DNA of 64,000 nucleotides from Amaurobius ferox (GCA_951213105.1 OX578139.1:69936754-70000753), one strand, 5' to 3'. Shown: positions 11,597 through 26,300, counted from the first letter of the stretch. Program-made: numbers and translations. The notes: generated by a model not told the origin, from the sequence alone.

Positions 11597-11740
11597 TCAC
11601 TTCAAAAATGTTTTATTCGTGATCAAGGATGCTTGAAACGTGCTCTCTCGTCGAAAACTCGAATTCGAATTTTCGACCCGAATTCGAATTTTCGACCCCG
11701 TAACAATACTTTCTTTATACATTATGTATATAAGGAAAGT
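10771..11740 (+). mobile_element. Family II element, complete (about 970 bp)
   Basis: It starts TCTGACGTGGGCAGCACATG with subterminal ACTTTCC/TTTTCCTTATAT, contains a CA repeat (11568-11592) and ends in the hairpin closing ATATAAGGAAAGT. It is inserted into another family II copy: the left flank ends GATTGCGTTTAAAA and the right flank resumes AACAATAAGCTTCCA, adjoining parts of the same element. Confidence 0.7.
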
Positions 11741-11972
11741 AACAATAAGCTTCCAATATCCACTGGCTGTAATTTTTGTACCAAATTTCATTTGTGCGTG
11801 AGATATCGTCTCCACAGACTCCCACACGCACCACACAGACATTACCTCAAAAACTTTCGATTCGTATTCAGGGATGCTTGAAAAGTGCTTTCCCATCAAA
11901 AACTCGATTTCGAATTTTCGACCTTGTCACCGTCGCAATACATTATACATTATTATACTATGTATATAAGGA
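11741..11972 (+). repeat. Family II, interrupted host copy (right part)
   Basis: This is the continuation of the element into which 10771-11740 inserted. It contains the AATTTTCGACC block and a decayed end hairpin ending in ATATAAGGAAAGT. Confidence 0.6.
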
Positions 11973-11999
11973 AAGTAATGAGCAATATATTCCATATAT

Positions 12000-13015
12000 T
12001 AAAATATTTTAACAATTAATTCTTCAATGAGGCCTTATTTTAGTCAACTTTGCGTCATGTTTGCAATTTTAACGATATTTTTGCCAATCTGGATCCTTGG
12101 CGATATATCCATAAATTAGTCTCCAATTTCACCAAATTTATTATCAACCGCTACAAACAAACGGAGAGAAGATTATTTCTTATATATAAAAGACTGTTGT
12201 GTAATTTTTAGGAGTGAAAATGCAAAACTATTATCCAAAGTATCTTCTCTCCTAAAAGGAACGTTCTAGATCCACGAGATCATTCTCGTTATCTAATTGT
12301 TAACAAATTTATTGCATAATATAACATATGAAAAGTAAACATATTTCCCAGTAGTATTTTTTTAGTTATAAGTGATATTTTTTTTAATAAATTAATTTAT
12401 TTGGGAAAATGAGCGATAAATAGAGAACGGTTTATGCTAGCATATTAAATTTTATGTCAATCGGTTTGCCATGAAAAATTACTTAAGAAATTATTATTTA
12501 TGTAACATGATTGAAAGTTCTGATTTTTTGATGATTTTGTCGAAATTTCATTCGAAATTTTAGGAGTCTTTCGAAAATCCGATTGTGTTTAAAATCAATA
12601 AGCATTCAGTATTCACTGATTGTAATTTGTGTACAAAATTTCGTTCGAAACGCTCCATTCTTTCATGAGATATTGTGTATCCATAGACTCACGAATATAA
12701 ACACACGTTCACATACACACACATATACAATTAACACACACACATACTTAAACACATACACACACACTTAAACACATACACCAAGATCCACACACACATA
12801 CACTTAAACACACACTCACAAACATCACCTTTAAAACACATACACATTCATCACCTTTAAAACACACATACACGGACATCACCTTTAAAACACACATACG
12901 CCTTTGAAACGTTCAATGATATTTGAAATGTCATCTTCCGTAGAAAACTCGCGTTCGAATTTTCGACCCCATTACAATACTTTCCCTTTACATTGTACTA
13001 TGCATAAAGGTAAAG
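12000..13015 (+). repeat. Family II, decayed copy with expanded CA repeats
   Basis: The order follows family II (CAAATCTGG/GGCGATAT, AGAGAACGGTTTATGC, CAATAAGC) with an expanded ACACATACACTTAAAC array at 12695-12900. It ends with a modified hairpin near 13010. Confidence 0.6.
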
Positions 13016-13538
13016 TATTTAAGAAAAACAACTGGTTTAGGTAAACTTATAAAAGTTGAATAGAATTGATTACAATAGTGTTTGTAACGGATTAAAGAAG
13101 TCTTAAAATGTGCTATTCCCTCAAAATCTTGTATTAAAAAATTTCGAAGGAAACAGTACTTTCGTTATACCCTATTTCTTAATACGTATAATTCAGCATC
13201 TGCATATCTCGCAGCTTCCCGTCCTGAAATCGGATCTCCTCTTCGCTGTTGCCACAAAACATTTCATTATATTCACCAAATGGAACGTAAATCGTGACAT
13301 CGTGAATAATATATATCTACATGTGTGAAAGTCAAGCTAAAAAAGAGCAAAGTGCCCCAGTTTAGACGTAAACAATTGATTGTGAACGTATCTCACAAGA
13401 TCTAGAAAATATAATGAAAATCAAGTTTCAAGCATTCTTCTGCTTTGTGTTTGGACACTCCTCGTATCACTCTTGGTAACTGTATTTGGACGAGAATTTT
13501 GAACAATCTAAGTTTATCAAGATAGTTTTGAGAGAAGA
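13016..13538. other. Upstream region of gene B
   Basis: Non-repetitive AT-rich sequence before the signal exon. A TATAAT-like string near 13406 is about 130 bases from the ATG and is not convincing as a TATA box. The 72-codon frame at 13110-13328 is not supported. Confidence 0.4.
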
Positions 13539-13604
13539 ATGATTAAACACGCAGTTTTAATTTCTGTCTTAATTGGCGTAAAATTTACTTTAGCATTTAT
13601 TTTC
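13539..13604 (+). CDS. Gene B signal-peptide exon
   Basis: An ATG with A at -3 opens a 22-codon stretch: M-I-K-H followed by a hydrophobic core of A, V, L and I, ending in A-F-I-F. It runs straight into a strong GTAAGT donor in phase 0, which is the phase required by the CysA exon at 23455. The composition is that of a eukaryotic signal peptide and the length is close to gene C's 20-codon exon. Weakness: it is 9.9 kb from the next exon and there is no clear TATA box upstream. Confidence 0.65.
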
Positions 13605-14358
13605 GTAAGTACAAATTTATTTTGTTCCTATATATTAAAAGAAAAAAACTTGATGTTGACAGTACAGGACTTTCCCTAGATAATTTATGACTTTGTTTCT
13701 TTCAAAGTGAAATAATGATGAACAAGATGGCACAATATCTTGAACGTTGAAATGTATACTGACAATGGGCGCTTTTCTGGATGACAATGTAAAATTATTT
13801 TGAAATACTAAATTTGCTTATATTTCGTGCAAATATAACTTGGCAATTGGAAATATTACTAACATCTGCATAGTAATATAATTTATTATATTATAATATA
13901 TTAATTATTAATTCATCAATTTGGCATCATTTTCCTAACTTTAGCGCCAATTTTGCTAATTAGACGTTATATTAAAAAGGTCACCAACTCATCGGTATTT
14001 CGCCAAGTTAATCGCCAAGTATTGCATATTCGGTAAAACTTATTTTACGCAATTATTTTAAATAAATTTATTTGAAGAACTTGCAGTATCTTGAAAAAGG
14101 TTCAAGTTAGTGTTATAAAGTTTGCATCATTCGTTTTAAGATAAAAAATACTTATAATATGGTTATTCATTAAACCTTATTAAATATCTTAATTTTACTT
14201 ATGATTTTAAAAAAACATTAAAAAATTTAGGGATCTTTCGTATTTTCGATCGCGTTCAAAATCAATTGACTTCTAATGTTCACGGATCGTAATAATCGTA
14301 CCCAATTCGTTCGAAACACTTCATTACTTCATGAAATATCGCATGCTCAAACTCAAGG

Positions 14359-14389
<31 letters not shown>

Positions 14390-17300
14390 TATCCCCTCGA
14401 AAATAAACGGAAAAATGGGTTATTCTTATAGTCTAAATTTTGTTGAAAAAAGCTTGAAATATTTGACTTGTTGGTGATATGAGCGTGACACTCCTAGTTG
14501 CGTGGTATCTCAAACAAAAGCTTATGAAAGGATAAGAAATAAAATAACATCAAATTTTATCTTTATCTAATGTCATAGGTTACATAGGTAAAATTAGTCA
14601 TAGGTAAAATTCCATGGTGGTAACATAATTTTATTTTGAATAAAATATAGTCGTTGCATTATGTAACTAACTGGCCACTCGCATTATAACTCGCATTATA
14701 AGTATTTTATGCTATACTCTACGTAAAGCTCCATGGTTACATAATAATTTCGCTGTGAAAAAAATATAATTGCTCAATTATGTAAGAAACAGGGCTACCC
14801 ACATCGTGGCCTCACTTTCAGTATCTCATGCTATGCGCTGCATAGGCAAAATTGACTTGTTGGAAATATGAGCGGGACACTCTTTGTTGAGTGGTATCTC
14901 AAATAAAAGTTTATAAAATGATAAGAAATAAAATATTATAAAATGATAAGAAATAAAATAACATCAAATTGTACCTTTATCTGATGTCATAGGTTACGTA
15001 AATACCATGGTTGCAATATAATTTTATTTTGAAAAAAAATATAGTCGTTCCATTATGTAACTAACGGGGTGCCCACATTATAGCTTCACTTTCATTATTT
15101 TTTGCCAATCTCTACATAAAACTTCACAATTACATAATAATTTCGCTGTGAAAGAAATATAATTGTTCCATTATGTAGCAAACAGGGCTGCCCACACTGT
15201 GGCCTCACTTTCAGTATCTAAAGTCATGCTCTACTTATAGGCAAAACTGACTTGTTGGGAATATGAGCGTGACACTCCTAGTTGAGTGGTATCTCAAATA
15301 AAAGTTTATAAAATGATAAGAAATAAAATAACATCAAGGTTTCACTTTTAGTATCTGATACCATACGCTACGTTAAGCTCCATGGTTGCAACATAATTTC
15401 TCTGGGTCTGGGTTAGTATCTAAATTGAAATGTTTATCTGTGATTGAAACGCATTTGGCAACATTTTGTAGCAGCGCTACCCAGAGATAGACAGACAGAT
15501 AAATCAAAGTGTTTATATTTTTAATAGTATGTAAATGTTAATAGTCAATTAAATATAAAATTTTACATTACCAGTATGGGCAAAGAAATAATGGAGCTAA
15601 TCGATTTCCAACTAGTCGGTGATTGCTGGTAGAAACGTTACAAAGATAGCCAAGGACAATGATTCTTATAAACAGAGCATTTCATAATTATTGCTGTCAT
15701 CAACAGTTATAGTTGAAATTATTATTGCAGTTAATAATTATGGGTCATATTGTTGACTTTTATAAACAATTAGAAAAAGAAATTACTAAACATTCATGAT
15801 TATGTTTTATGATCACGATTGTAAGAACTTTTAGCATGCTAACTGTCTCTTTAATTGAAATCATTTAACTTGTTTACATTCTAAATTAGTTAAATTTCGT
15901 ACTAAATATTTACGTGGTTAAATGGATGTATTCCAGCGTAGCAGGAGAACTAAAAGAGCTCTCGAAATGAGCGGCTGTAAACTGAGGGCAAGTGTCCCAT
16001 AGTTTCGAATTTCCAACTGAAGCTTCCCTTTATATACATTATATGTAAGGAAATTACTATGTCGAAACTTCGAATTCGAATTTTCGACAAATTTACATGC
16101 ATTAAATATTCCTGAACTCGAATATATAGACGACGCTTCAAAAATGTTCACATTTTCAAGGTGTCGTCAGCGTGTATGGTTGTGTATGTATGTGTGTGTG
16201 TATGGTTGTGTACGTATGTGTGTGTATGGTTGTGTATGTATGTGTGTATGGTTGTGTATGTATGTGTGTGTAAGGTTGTATGTATGTGTGTGTATGGTTG
16301 TGCATGTATGTGTGTGTGTGAATGGTTGTATATGTGTGTGTGTGTACGGTTGTGTACGTATATGTGTGTATGGTTATGTATGTATGTGTGTGTATGGTTG
16401 TGTATGTATGCGTGTGTATGATTGTGTATGTATGTGTGTGAATGGTTGTGTATGTATGTGTGCGTGTATGGTTGTATACGTATGTATGTGTATGGTTGTG
16501 TATGTGTGTGTGTGCATAGTAGTGTATGTATGTGTGTGTGAATGGTTGTGTATGTGTATGTGTGTATGGTTGTGTATGCATGTGTGTGTATGGTTGTGTA
16601 TGTACGTGTGTGTGTGTACGGGAATCTGTGAACTCGATATTTCCCGAAAGAATGGAGCATTTCGAGCATAATTTCGTATGATTATACGATATTAGTACGA
16701 TCATTGTACACTGGAACCGTATTTATTTTTAAAAGTAATCGAACGCTCGGGAAACATTCGAATTCTCGAATGAATTTAGCAAAAAATCGTGAACATTCAA
16801 TAATGTTACGCAAATAATTTTAATAAGTTTTCATTAGGAAACGGAGAATGCTAGCACTCTTTGGATCGGTCGTATGAGTCGTTGTCTATTGCGCGGTTGT
16901 CAAATAAATTTGTCAAATATATTACATAAAATTACAAACTAGTAAGCATCATACAATATGGTCACTTTCCATATGCAAAAGTGTGTGAAATAATTTTTCT
17001 ATATATCATATTTTTCATATTTTCTCATACTATTTTTCATATTATTTTTTACTTTCCTTATATACATAATGTATAAGGAAAGTATTGTGACGGGGTCGAA
17101 AATTCGAAATCGAGTTTTCGACGGGAGAGCACGTTTCAAGCATCCCTGATCACGAATCAAACATTTTTGAAGTGATGTCTGTGTGTGTGTGTGAAAGTAT
17201 GTGTGTGTGTGTGTGTGTGTCAGTGAGTCTGTTGAGACGATAACTGACGAACGAATGGACCGATTCAAACCAAATTTGGTACAAAAATCACAATCCGTAA

Positions 17301-20300
17301 ACACTGGAAGTCTTTTGTTTCTATACGTAATCGAATATTCAGAGCCCCCCTAAATTTTCGAATAAAATTTTGAAAAAATCGTCAAAAAATCAAAACCACT
17401 AATAAAGTTACGCAAATAGGCATTTCTTATGTAATTTTTTATTAGAAAACGATTGACATAAATTTTAGAACGCTAACATGAACCGTTCTCGAGATATTGC
17501 ACATTTTTCAAAAAAATTATTAAAAAGTCATATAAAATAATAAAAAAATATTTCCTATTGAGAAACATGTTCATTTTTCATATGTAATACCATGCGATAA
17601 ATTGGGTGACATCATTCTCGTGGATCTAGCTCGTTCCATTTATGAAAAAATATACTTTGAGTAATACTTTTGTATTTGAACGCCAATAGTCATTTATCTG
17701 CTGTAAGAACAACTTATTTCTGCGTCCATAACGCTTGGCGAGGTGTTGGCGACGAATTTGGCGGAATATCGCCAACTTGGCGACTTTTTGAAATGTTGCC
17801 AAATTAACGAAAATCCAAAATGGATGAAAATTGGCCAAATGGATGAAAATGACGCTAAATCAATGAAAATGACGACTAATTGTCGAAAATTCATTATCTT
17901 AGAAAGAATATTAGTATTTACTATAAGAAAAACCTATTTTTTTACTGTAAAAGTAGAAATTCATTACATTATATAAGGAAAGTCATGTGTTGCCCACATC
18001 AAATTTTTTCATATTATTTCACATATTTCTTTTTCATATTATTTTATATATTTTCATATTGTTTCACATATTTTCATATTATTTTTCATGTTTTTCACTA
18101 TTGTGCAAAATTATTTTCTTTCAAAATAATTAAAAGAAATAAAATATATTACATAAAATTAAAAACTATTAAGTATCGTTCATTTTCCACATGCAATGCT
18201 GTGCAAAATGATGTTTCTTATATCATATTTTTCACATCTTTTTTTTCATAATATTATGCTATATGTTTTCATATTATTTCATATGCTTTTTTTCATATTA
18301 TTTCATATATTTTCATATTATTTTTCATATTCTCATATTATTTTTCATATTTTTCAATATTGTGCAAAATGATTTTCTTTCAGAATGATTGAAATAAATA
18401 AAAAATGTTATAGAAAATTAAAAACAAATTGCGCAAAATTAATTGGACACTAAGGTACGCCAATATGTTGTGCGACAAGCATGTTAACATTATTCACATA
18501 GATCTAGCTTGTTCCATTTATTAGAGAAAACACATTTTGCATTAGTTTTTCTATTTTGCCGTCAAACTATTCGTTGACAGGCATTTATTTCATCGGATAT
18601 ATTAATTAATTGTCAGCAGAATTTTTAATTGTGGATTTTCAATATGCAACCATATTTAATAGTAAATGATAAGGAGCCAGACATCTTGCGGCAAAGATAT
18701 AAAAGTTACAAATTTATTCGTCGAGATTTTTATTTTATTTTATCGAACTTTTGTGAAGGGTAGTGTGGAAATTTTTGGTAAATTTATTTTTCTCCCATCC
18801 TGCCCATTTGATAGGGTGCTACAGTGATTTAGTCAATTATATTGTGAAGATAAAGATGCAGGATGATCGAAAAGTTATACATGGGTCATTTTATCAAAAC
18901 GGGCTTTTCCATCTTTTTTGTTACAATATATTTTTTTCTTTAAAAATATTTTTTTGCTTTAATTGCAATCTTATGTTTAGAACTATCTTCTTATTCAGTT
19001 TATAGTCTAAAATGAAAATCTAGTTTAAACGTAATTCACTTGTTCTAATGTCATCCCCTTGTCTACCAAGAAGACAGGTGAATGACAAATCATGGGATTT
19101 TACTTTCTGAGTATATAAGTTTTATTTGAATTTAAGCCTAACTTGATATTCAGTTTGCTACACTAACTAGGCATACATATATGTTAAAAAAAGTTATTTA
19201 CTTTTTTATTCTGAGAATAATTGATGACAGGTGAATGACAAGGAATAAAAATACTTACTCAAAATTGTTCAATTTTATATTATTTCCCTGCACATAATGA
19301 TAGTTAGAACATAGTCAAACTCTTGAAATAGTGAATATGGATTTTAGTGAAAATTACGACTACTTTACTTTGATTTTATTTTGATCTATATATAAAAAGA
19401 GGTATTAAAATTTAAAGACAGGTGAATGACAAAAAAGCTAGGGGACAGTTGTAAAAAAATTAATTTAAAATATTGCTCTAATGCATAATGGATTTTTTAT
19501 TACTGTTTGTAAAATGCAAACAGTAATAAAAAAAATTGTCTAATTTAATATAAAACATCAAGTTAAAAGAAAACTAGAAAAATGAAGGGTTGTAAATGAA
19601 GTTGTGATTTTATGATTTGGGTGTTGGGGCACACGGGGGAATGACTTTTAATAAAAAACACTAAATTTTTAAATATTAAAAATGCAAATTGTATCTTTAG
19701 CTAATGGGTGACAAATATACAATATAGTAAAACTGATCAGTGCCCAAAATCCGTCTTGAATCATGCAAACTTTTATTAAAATACCTGGGACATGTAAAAT
19801 ACCGTTTACAGAAAATGACCCACATATCAAATTTTAAAATCATATAATGAGCCGAGAAACTGAAAAAGCAGATTTATTTTCAGTTGGGTGGCATTAATAT
19901 ACCTTCAAATATATCAGATATATCATTTGCTGCTTTTATTATATCACACGATCATTACAGACCCCTTTTTTATCAATCGAAAAACATGGCATTTTCCTAG
20001 AGTGAAATAATTTTTATTTTAGAGCAGTGTTTTTCCAGCTGTTCTTATAAGAGTGTCATGGAAGATTTTTAGAAACGCTGTCACTATTTCAGACAGTTTA
20101 TCCTCAGTTTAAATTGATGGCCTGCATGTTCCCACTTTGCAAAGCATGCATTTCTTTGAAAACTCTTTATTAACCTCGTAATTGTTGAAGTATGGCCATT
20201 TTTATTTTTGGTTTTGGAGCATGGTTATTTCTTTTGAAACTCTTCAATGGCACTCCAATAAGAATGGCTAGGGAAACACTGCTTAAAATTAAAAATTATT

Positions 20301-23300
20301 TTACCACCAAGAAAACGACATGTTCTTCGATTGATTAAAAATAAGTATGTATATAATCATCGAATATATTAAAAGCAGCAGACGATATTTCTGGTATATT
20401 TCTCTGGGTATATTACTGCCGGCTAACTGAAAAAGAATTCTGCTATTTCAAAATTCCCTGCATTTTTTAATTTTTACTGTCCCGTACGTAGTATTGAGAA
20501 AGTATTGTTTTTACGAAAATTTTCTATCTCGATAAAATTACCAATATATGTTTTAAAACCTCCTGAATATGTTTTGACGACATTTAGAGTGATTTCCGTC
20601 TGTTTGTCCGATGTCTGTGGTTAATGTTTTTTATACACTATAGCTGCTACAAATATTACTGGATTTTCACGAAACTTTATATCGGCCTCTGTCACCAAAA
20701 AATCTAGAACTAGATAGAATTTTTTGCTCGTGACGTCATTGGTCCCCATCGGAGGGAGGGAGGGTTGTCCCCCGGGGGTACGTTGTCAAGTATGATATCA
20801 AACGAAAGATTTCATCAAGCCCTTTAAAGTGAAGGGTAACACTCTATAATTGTAATTATTTGGATAAACGATACCGATTTTTCAATATTTTACTTGTGAA
20901 ATTTGAAAAAAAAACTCACAAGCTATTTAAAAATGTATTATGGTATGAAAAAGTCGAGTTAATCCATACTCTAGTTAATTTATTATATTTCAGATCGAGA
21001 CAGTAAAAGAAATAAGCAGATATTTTTAGCTCTACCATCGTTAATCATGACTGCCCAAAACATGTTCCCTGGTTGCAAACATTGCAGCTAAACTGTTGCT
21101 GTGACGCTACTTTTCGCACTGGAAGAGCAATTTTTAACACTTTACGATATAGTTGAAAAGTGTTTATGACTTTGTTCATTCTGTCTGTCTCTCTGTCTGT
21201 CTGTCGTACTCGCACATTAACTGCCGTAAAAATGACTTTATCAAAATGAAAATTTAGTATGTTGCTGAGACGATCTGTGGGGCATATGGGAATGTAAATG
21301 AACAATAACACCCAATTAGTCTTGGATTGAACCCGGGTTGAGAAAGTTAAATACATTGAACCCTATGGGACCTAATTTTTCAAACACTCTTTAAGCGAAT
21401 TTAAAGTTGAAAAGTGTTTATGAATGTTATTGTGTTATTTAAAGTTGAAAAGTGTTAATTTTACTCGCACAGTAACTGCTGTAAAAATGACTTTATCAAA
21501 ATGAAAATTTAGTATGTTGTTGAGACGGTCTGTGGGGCATATGGGAATGTAAATGAACAATAACACCCAATTAGTTTTGGATTGAACCCGGGTTGAGAAA
21601 GTTAAATACATTGAACCCTATGGGACCTAATTTTTCAAACACTCTTTAAGCGAATTTAAAGTTGAAAAGTGTTTATGAAAGTTATTACGTTATTTAAAGT
21701 TGAAAAGTGCTAATTTTACTCCCACAGTAACTGCTGTAAAAATTACTTTATCAAAATGAAAATTTAGTATGTTGTTGAGACGGTCTGTGGGGCATATGGG
21801 AATGTAAATGAGCAATAACACCCAATTAGTTTTGGATTGAACCCGGGTTGAGAAAGTTAAATACATTGAACCCTATGGGACCTAATTTTTCAAACACTCT
21901 TTAAGCGAATTTAAAGTTGAAATGTGTTTATGAATGTTATTATGTTATTTAAAGTTGAAAAGTGCAAATTTTACTCGCACAGTAACTGCTGTCAAAATGA
22001 CTTTATCAAAATGAAAATTTAGTATGTTGTTGAGACGGTCTGTGGGGCATATGGGAATGTAAATGAATAATAACACCTAATTAGTTTTGGATTGAACCCG
22101 GGTTGAGAAAGTTAAATACATTGAACCCTATGGGACCTAATTTTTCAAACACTCTTTAAGCGAATTTAAAGTTGAAAAGTGTTTATGAATGTTATTATGT
22201 TATTTAAAGTTGAAAAGTGTTAATTTTAGTTGAAAAGTGTTTATGACTTTGTTCATTCTATCTGTCTGTCTGTCTGTCTATCTGTCTGTCTTACTCGCAC
22301 AGTAACTGCCGTAAAAATGACTTTATCAAAATGAAAATTTAGTATGTTGTTGAGACGGTCTGTGGGACATATGGGAATGTAAATGAACAATAACACCCAA
22401 TTAGTTTTGGATTGAACTCGGGTTGAGAAAGTTAAATACATTGAACCCTATGGGACCTAATTTTTCAAATACTCTTTAAGCGAATTTAAAATTCGCAAAT
22501 TGCTTCGAAAATTTTAGAAAATATTAAAATTATCCCATAAAATATATAAAAAAATTTCAGCAAAATATATTTGGTAGCTTTTTAAATAACAATTAAAATA
22601 ATTACATCCATATTATATGAAGAGATCACGTGACCCACATCAAAATAAAATATGGCATCCATATTTTTTCCTAGTGTTAAAATCGTGATTTTTAAGTTCT
22701 TTTAAATTTATATATCTAGTGTTGCATACGTCTTAAACCCGCTTCAATTTTGCGTATTTTCTGTGGGTCTATATTCTGTTGTTGTTGTTGTTGAGACCCA
22801 GACCGTCCGACCTACCAGAAAGGTGTAAGGTAACTGTTTGGACGGCCGGGAAGTGGATCTATATTCTGTGTCAAAGCAATTACAATATTTATGAGTTTAA
22901 ATGATCATGAAACTTTGATTATTTCTACAACGAAGCGTAATTTTAATGGATGCAGAATGTAAACAAGTAATTGTAAGATGAGTTGTATAAAAAATTGCTG
23001 AATTTTTTTTCACTCAAAGTTATTTAGCTCTGGAGTCTGGAATAAAAGTGATATGAATGAAATATTCATTGCTTTTACGTAGAGAGTCAGACGATTTATA
23101 TTTCGATGCCGTCATTTGAATAAAGTTAATTTTTTTCCATGAAGTTTTAAGTTTTCGAATTTAATAAATGATTGTGGTACTGTGATAATTTAAAATATAT
23201 CAGTGCTGAATATATCGCATTTTAGAGATGTTTAAATAAAATTGCATTTCAGTTGGAAAGTGTTTCGTAATTAATGATTTATACATAATTGAACTTTCTT

Positions 23301-26300
23301 GATAGTTTTAACCTCCACTTTTCAGCGGGGTCTAAAATTGCAGTTAATTTAGAATGTATTTTTAAAATCCTTTTGAATAATTTCATTAACATGCTGATCA
23401 AAACAGTTTGTTGTAATGTTGATTGTTGCCGTGTTGATTTTTTTTTCTCAACAGGCAGCAAGAGCTTGCAACAATAACGATGGATGTCAAATGGAGGAAT
23501 GCTGCCTTCAACGCCCCTTTTCAACCAATTTCTTTTGCGCCAAAAGAGTTGAAGAAGGTACGAAAATTCAATGATATTTATTCTGAAATTTAGTTGAAGT
23601 TTTATGTATGACAGCATATGGATTACGTTATATATTCTGTTTTAATATATTTTTAAAGTGAATTAAAAATAGTGCCAATTCGCATTATTATGTAAACCGG
23701 ATTATATAATAGTGTGTTGTATAGTTGCCAGGTGATTATTTTAAGCCAGACATAGGCTGATTTAAAGATTTTCGGTTGATATTTATTACTGGTGGCCTGA
23801 AATCTATGATTTTGGTTCATAAAGACCCTACTGTGCTTATTTATTAAGTTTGATTATTGCCGTAGGTCTCTCTCTGGCGTTTAAACCAAATATGTTTGGT
23901 ATTTTTTATTGATGACAGGAACTTTCGCCATACTACTGGTTTTATTAAAATGAAATCCAGGATCTGTTATAAATAGAGATTAGATGATGACTGATATGGG
24001 TCTAGCATCAAATTCTTGATAAGGTAGAGGATGTTAACTACAGAATTCCATCTCCTGTTCTTTCTCAATTTCATATTTCAAACGCAACGAGTCCTATCTA
24101 AGCCCAACTTTTTGCTAGTACTCAAGTTATAAACGATTATATTCATAAAAATATAATTATTTGTTACAGGGAAAGTGTGCTGGAACGGGCACCACAACGC
24201 CACAGCTGAGGGAGACAAGTTCAAAGTCATTTGTCCCTGCATGACTGAATTCGAATGCAAATACAGAAATAGCTCGGTAAGCATGGAAATATCAATAATT
24301 GCACTTTCTCAAATGAGAGGCAAGTGAAGTTGCTTTTCCTGTTTAACATGAAGAAGAAAGTAGAAAGTTGTTTTTTGTCTTCGAAACCGGTTGGCCCCTA
24401 CATTTTTGTGTATGCTGTAATTTAGCATACAATACCTTACTAAACGTTTGGTATACACTATGTTAATAAGTTTTTACTTTCCCAGCAATACATGGTAATG
24501 TATAGGGAAAGTATTGGTATCATCCTGGAAATCGCAACTCGAGTTTTCGACGGATCTACACGTTTCGGGACCTCTAAAATACGAAAAAACTATTTTTAGC
24601 GTGCCGTCTGTGTGTGTGTGTGTCTGTGTGTCTGTCTGTCTGTGTGCCTGTCTGCGTGTCTGTCTGTCTGTGTGTCTGTCTCTGCAGTTTTTGTATCTAC
24701 TCTAACAAAAAAGCTAATTGACCGAATTTAATAAAATTTGGTAGGTAAGTCACTTATGGGCGAATCTGGTGCTGATTATTTTGGGTACGATTCGGGATAA
24801 AAGAACCCGCTCTTTGCTGCGAAATGGCCCGCAAAATTTTCCTGTATCCACTCTAGCTGAAAAACTAATCGACCGAATTTCACAAAATTCGCTAGATAAG
24901 TCGCTTGTGGGTCACCCTAATCTTGATTAGATTTTGGTATGATTCGAAAAAAAGAACTTGCCTTTTTTTGTGAAATGGTTCGCAAAAATCGTCAAAACCT
25001 AAAATAAAAACTACGTATGCTCAAATATATCCATTAAATGCTTGTTTTATACGTAATTTTTAACGAAAGATGAATAAGCCCCAGTACACTAGGACTAGCC
25101 GTTCTCGATATATTTTAGTTTTTTCGTATCTTCTCTACGCCATCTTTGAAAATAAGTCCAGTTACCAAATGAGAACGAAAATTGAGTTAAAAGTGAATTA
25201 AATTTAATTAAAAGAGAAAGATAACGTGGATATAAGTCTGCAGAGAAAGTCATGTGCTGCCCACATCAGATTTTGATATTCGTAAACAGAAGCTTTCTTA
25301 TGTTTCGATTGTTTTGAAAATTAATAGACTAATTTATCTATTAAATTTATTATGCCAAATGTCATTTACATTCCTAAGTTTATTTTTAAGGCATCGTAAG
25401 GACAATCTCACGCAGGCATTATTTATAAAAAAAAACTGGTTCGTGTTCAGAAATCCTTAAAACTAGCAGATCTCTCAAAGTCAGTGTCGAGTTTTCAGTG
25501 CTCGGTTTTTTACTTCCCCTGCAATACATGGTAATATATAGGGAAAGTATTGGAATCATGTCGAAAATCGCAACTCGAGTTTTCGACGGATCTACACGTT
25601 TCAAGATCTCTAGAATACGAAAAAACTATTTTTAGCGTGACGTCTGCGTGTGTGTCTGTGCGTCTGTCCGTGCAATGCATGTATCCAATCTAACTCAAAA
25701 ACTTATGGACCGAATTTCATAAAATTTGGTAGATAAGTCACTTGTGTATGACCCTGGTGCTGATTAGTTTTTGGTACGATTCGTAAAAACAGAACCCGCC
25801 TTTTTTTTGCGAAATGGCCAGTAAAAATTTCATGTATCCATTCTAGCTAAAATACTAATTGACTTAATTTCACAAAATTTGGTAGATAAGTTACTTGTTA
25901 GATATTCTGGTGCTGATTAGATTTTGGTAATAATTGGAGAAGAACAACCTGCCTTTTTTTACGAAATGGCCCGCAAAAATGTCATGTATCCACTCTAACT
26001 AAAATACTAATTGACCAAATTTCACAAAATTTGATAGATAAGTTACTTGGAAGATACTCTGGTGCTGATTAGATTTCGGTATTATTCGGAAAAGAACAAC
26101 CTGCCTTTTTTTACGAAATGGCCCTCAAAAATCGCAAAATATAAAAAAAGCTACGTATATTCAAATATATCAATTAAATGCTTGTTTCAAACGTAATTTT
26201 TGATGACGAAAATAATAAGAACAACTCTATTACTCTAGGACTACCCATTCTCGAGATATTTGAGAGTTTTCGCATTTAGTTATGCCACTTTTAGAAAAAT

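Noticed and set aside
16144..16704. Frames of 173-182 codons on both strands, the longest in the window
   Set aside because: The TG-rich minisatellite has no stop codons in most frames; the products are H-T or C-V-Y repeats.
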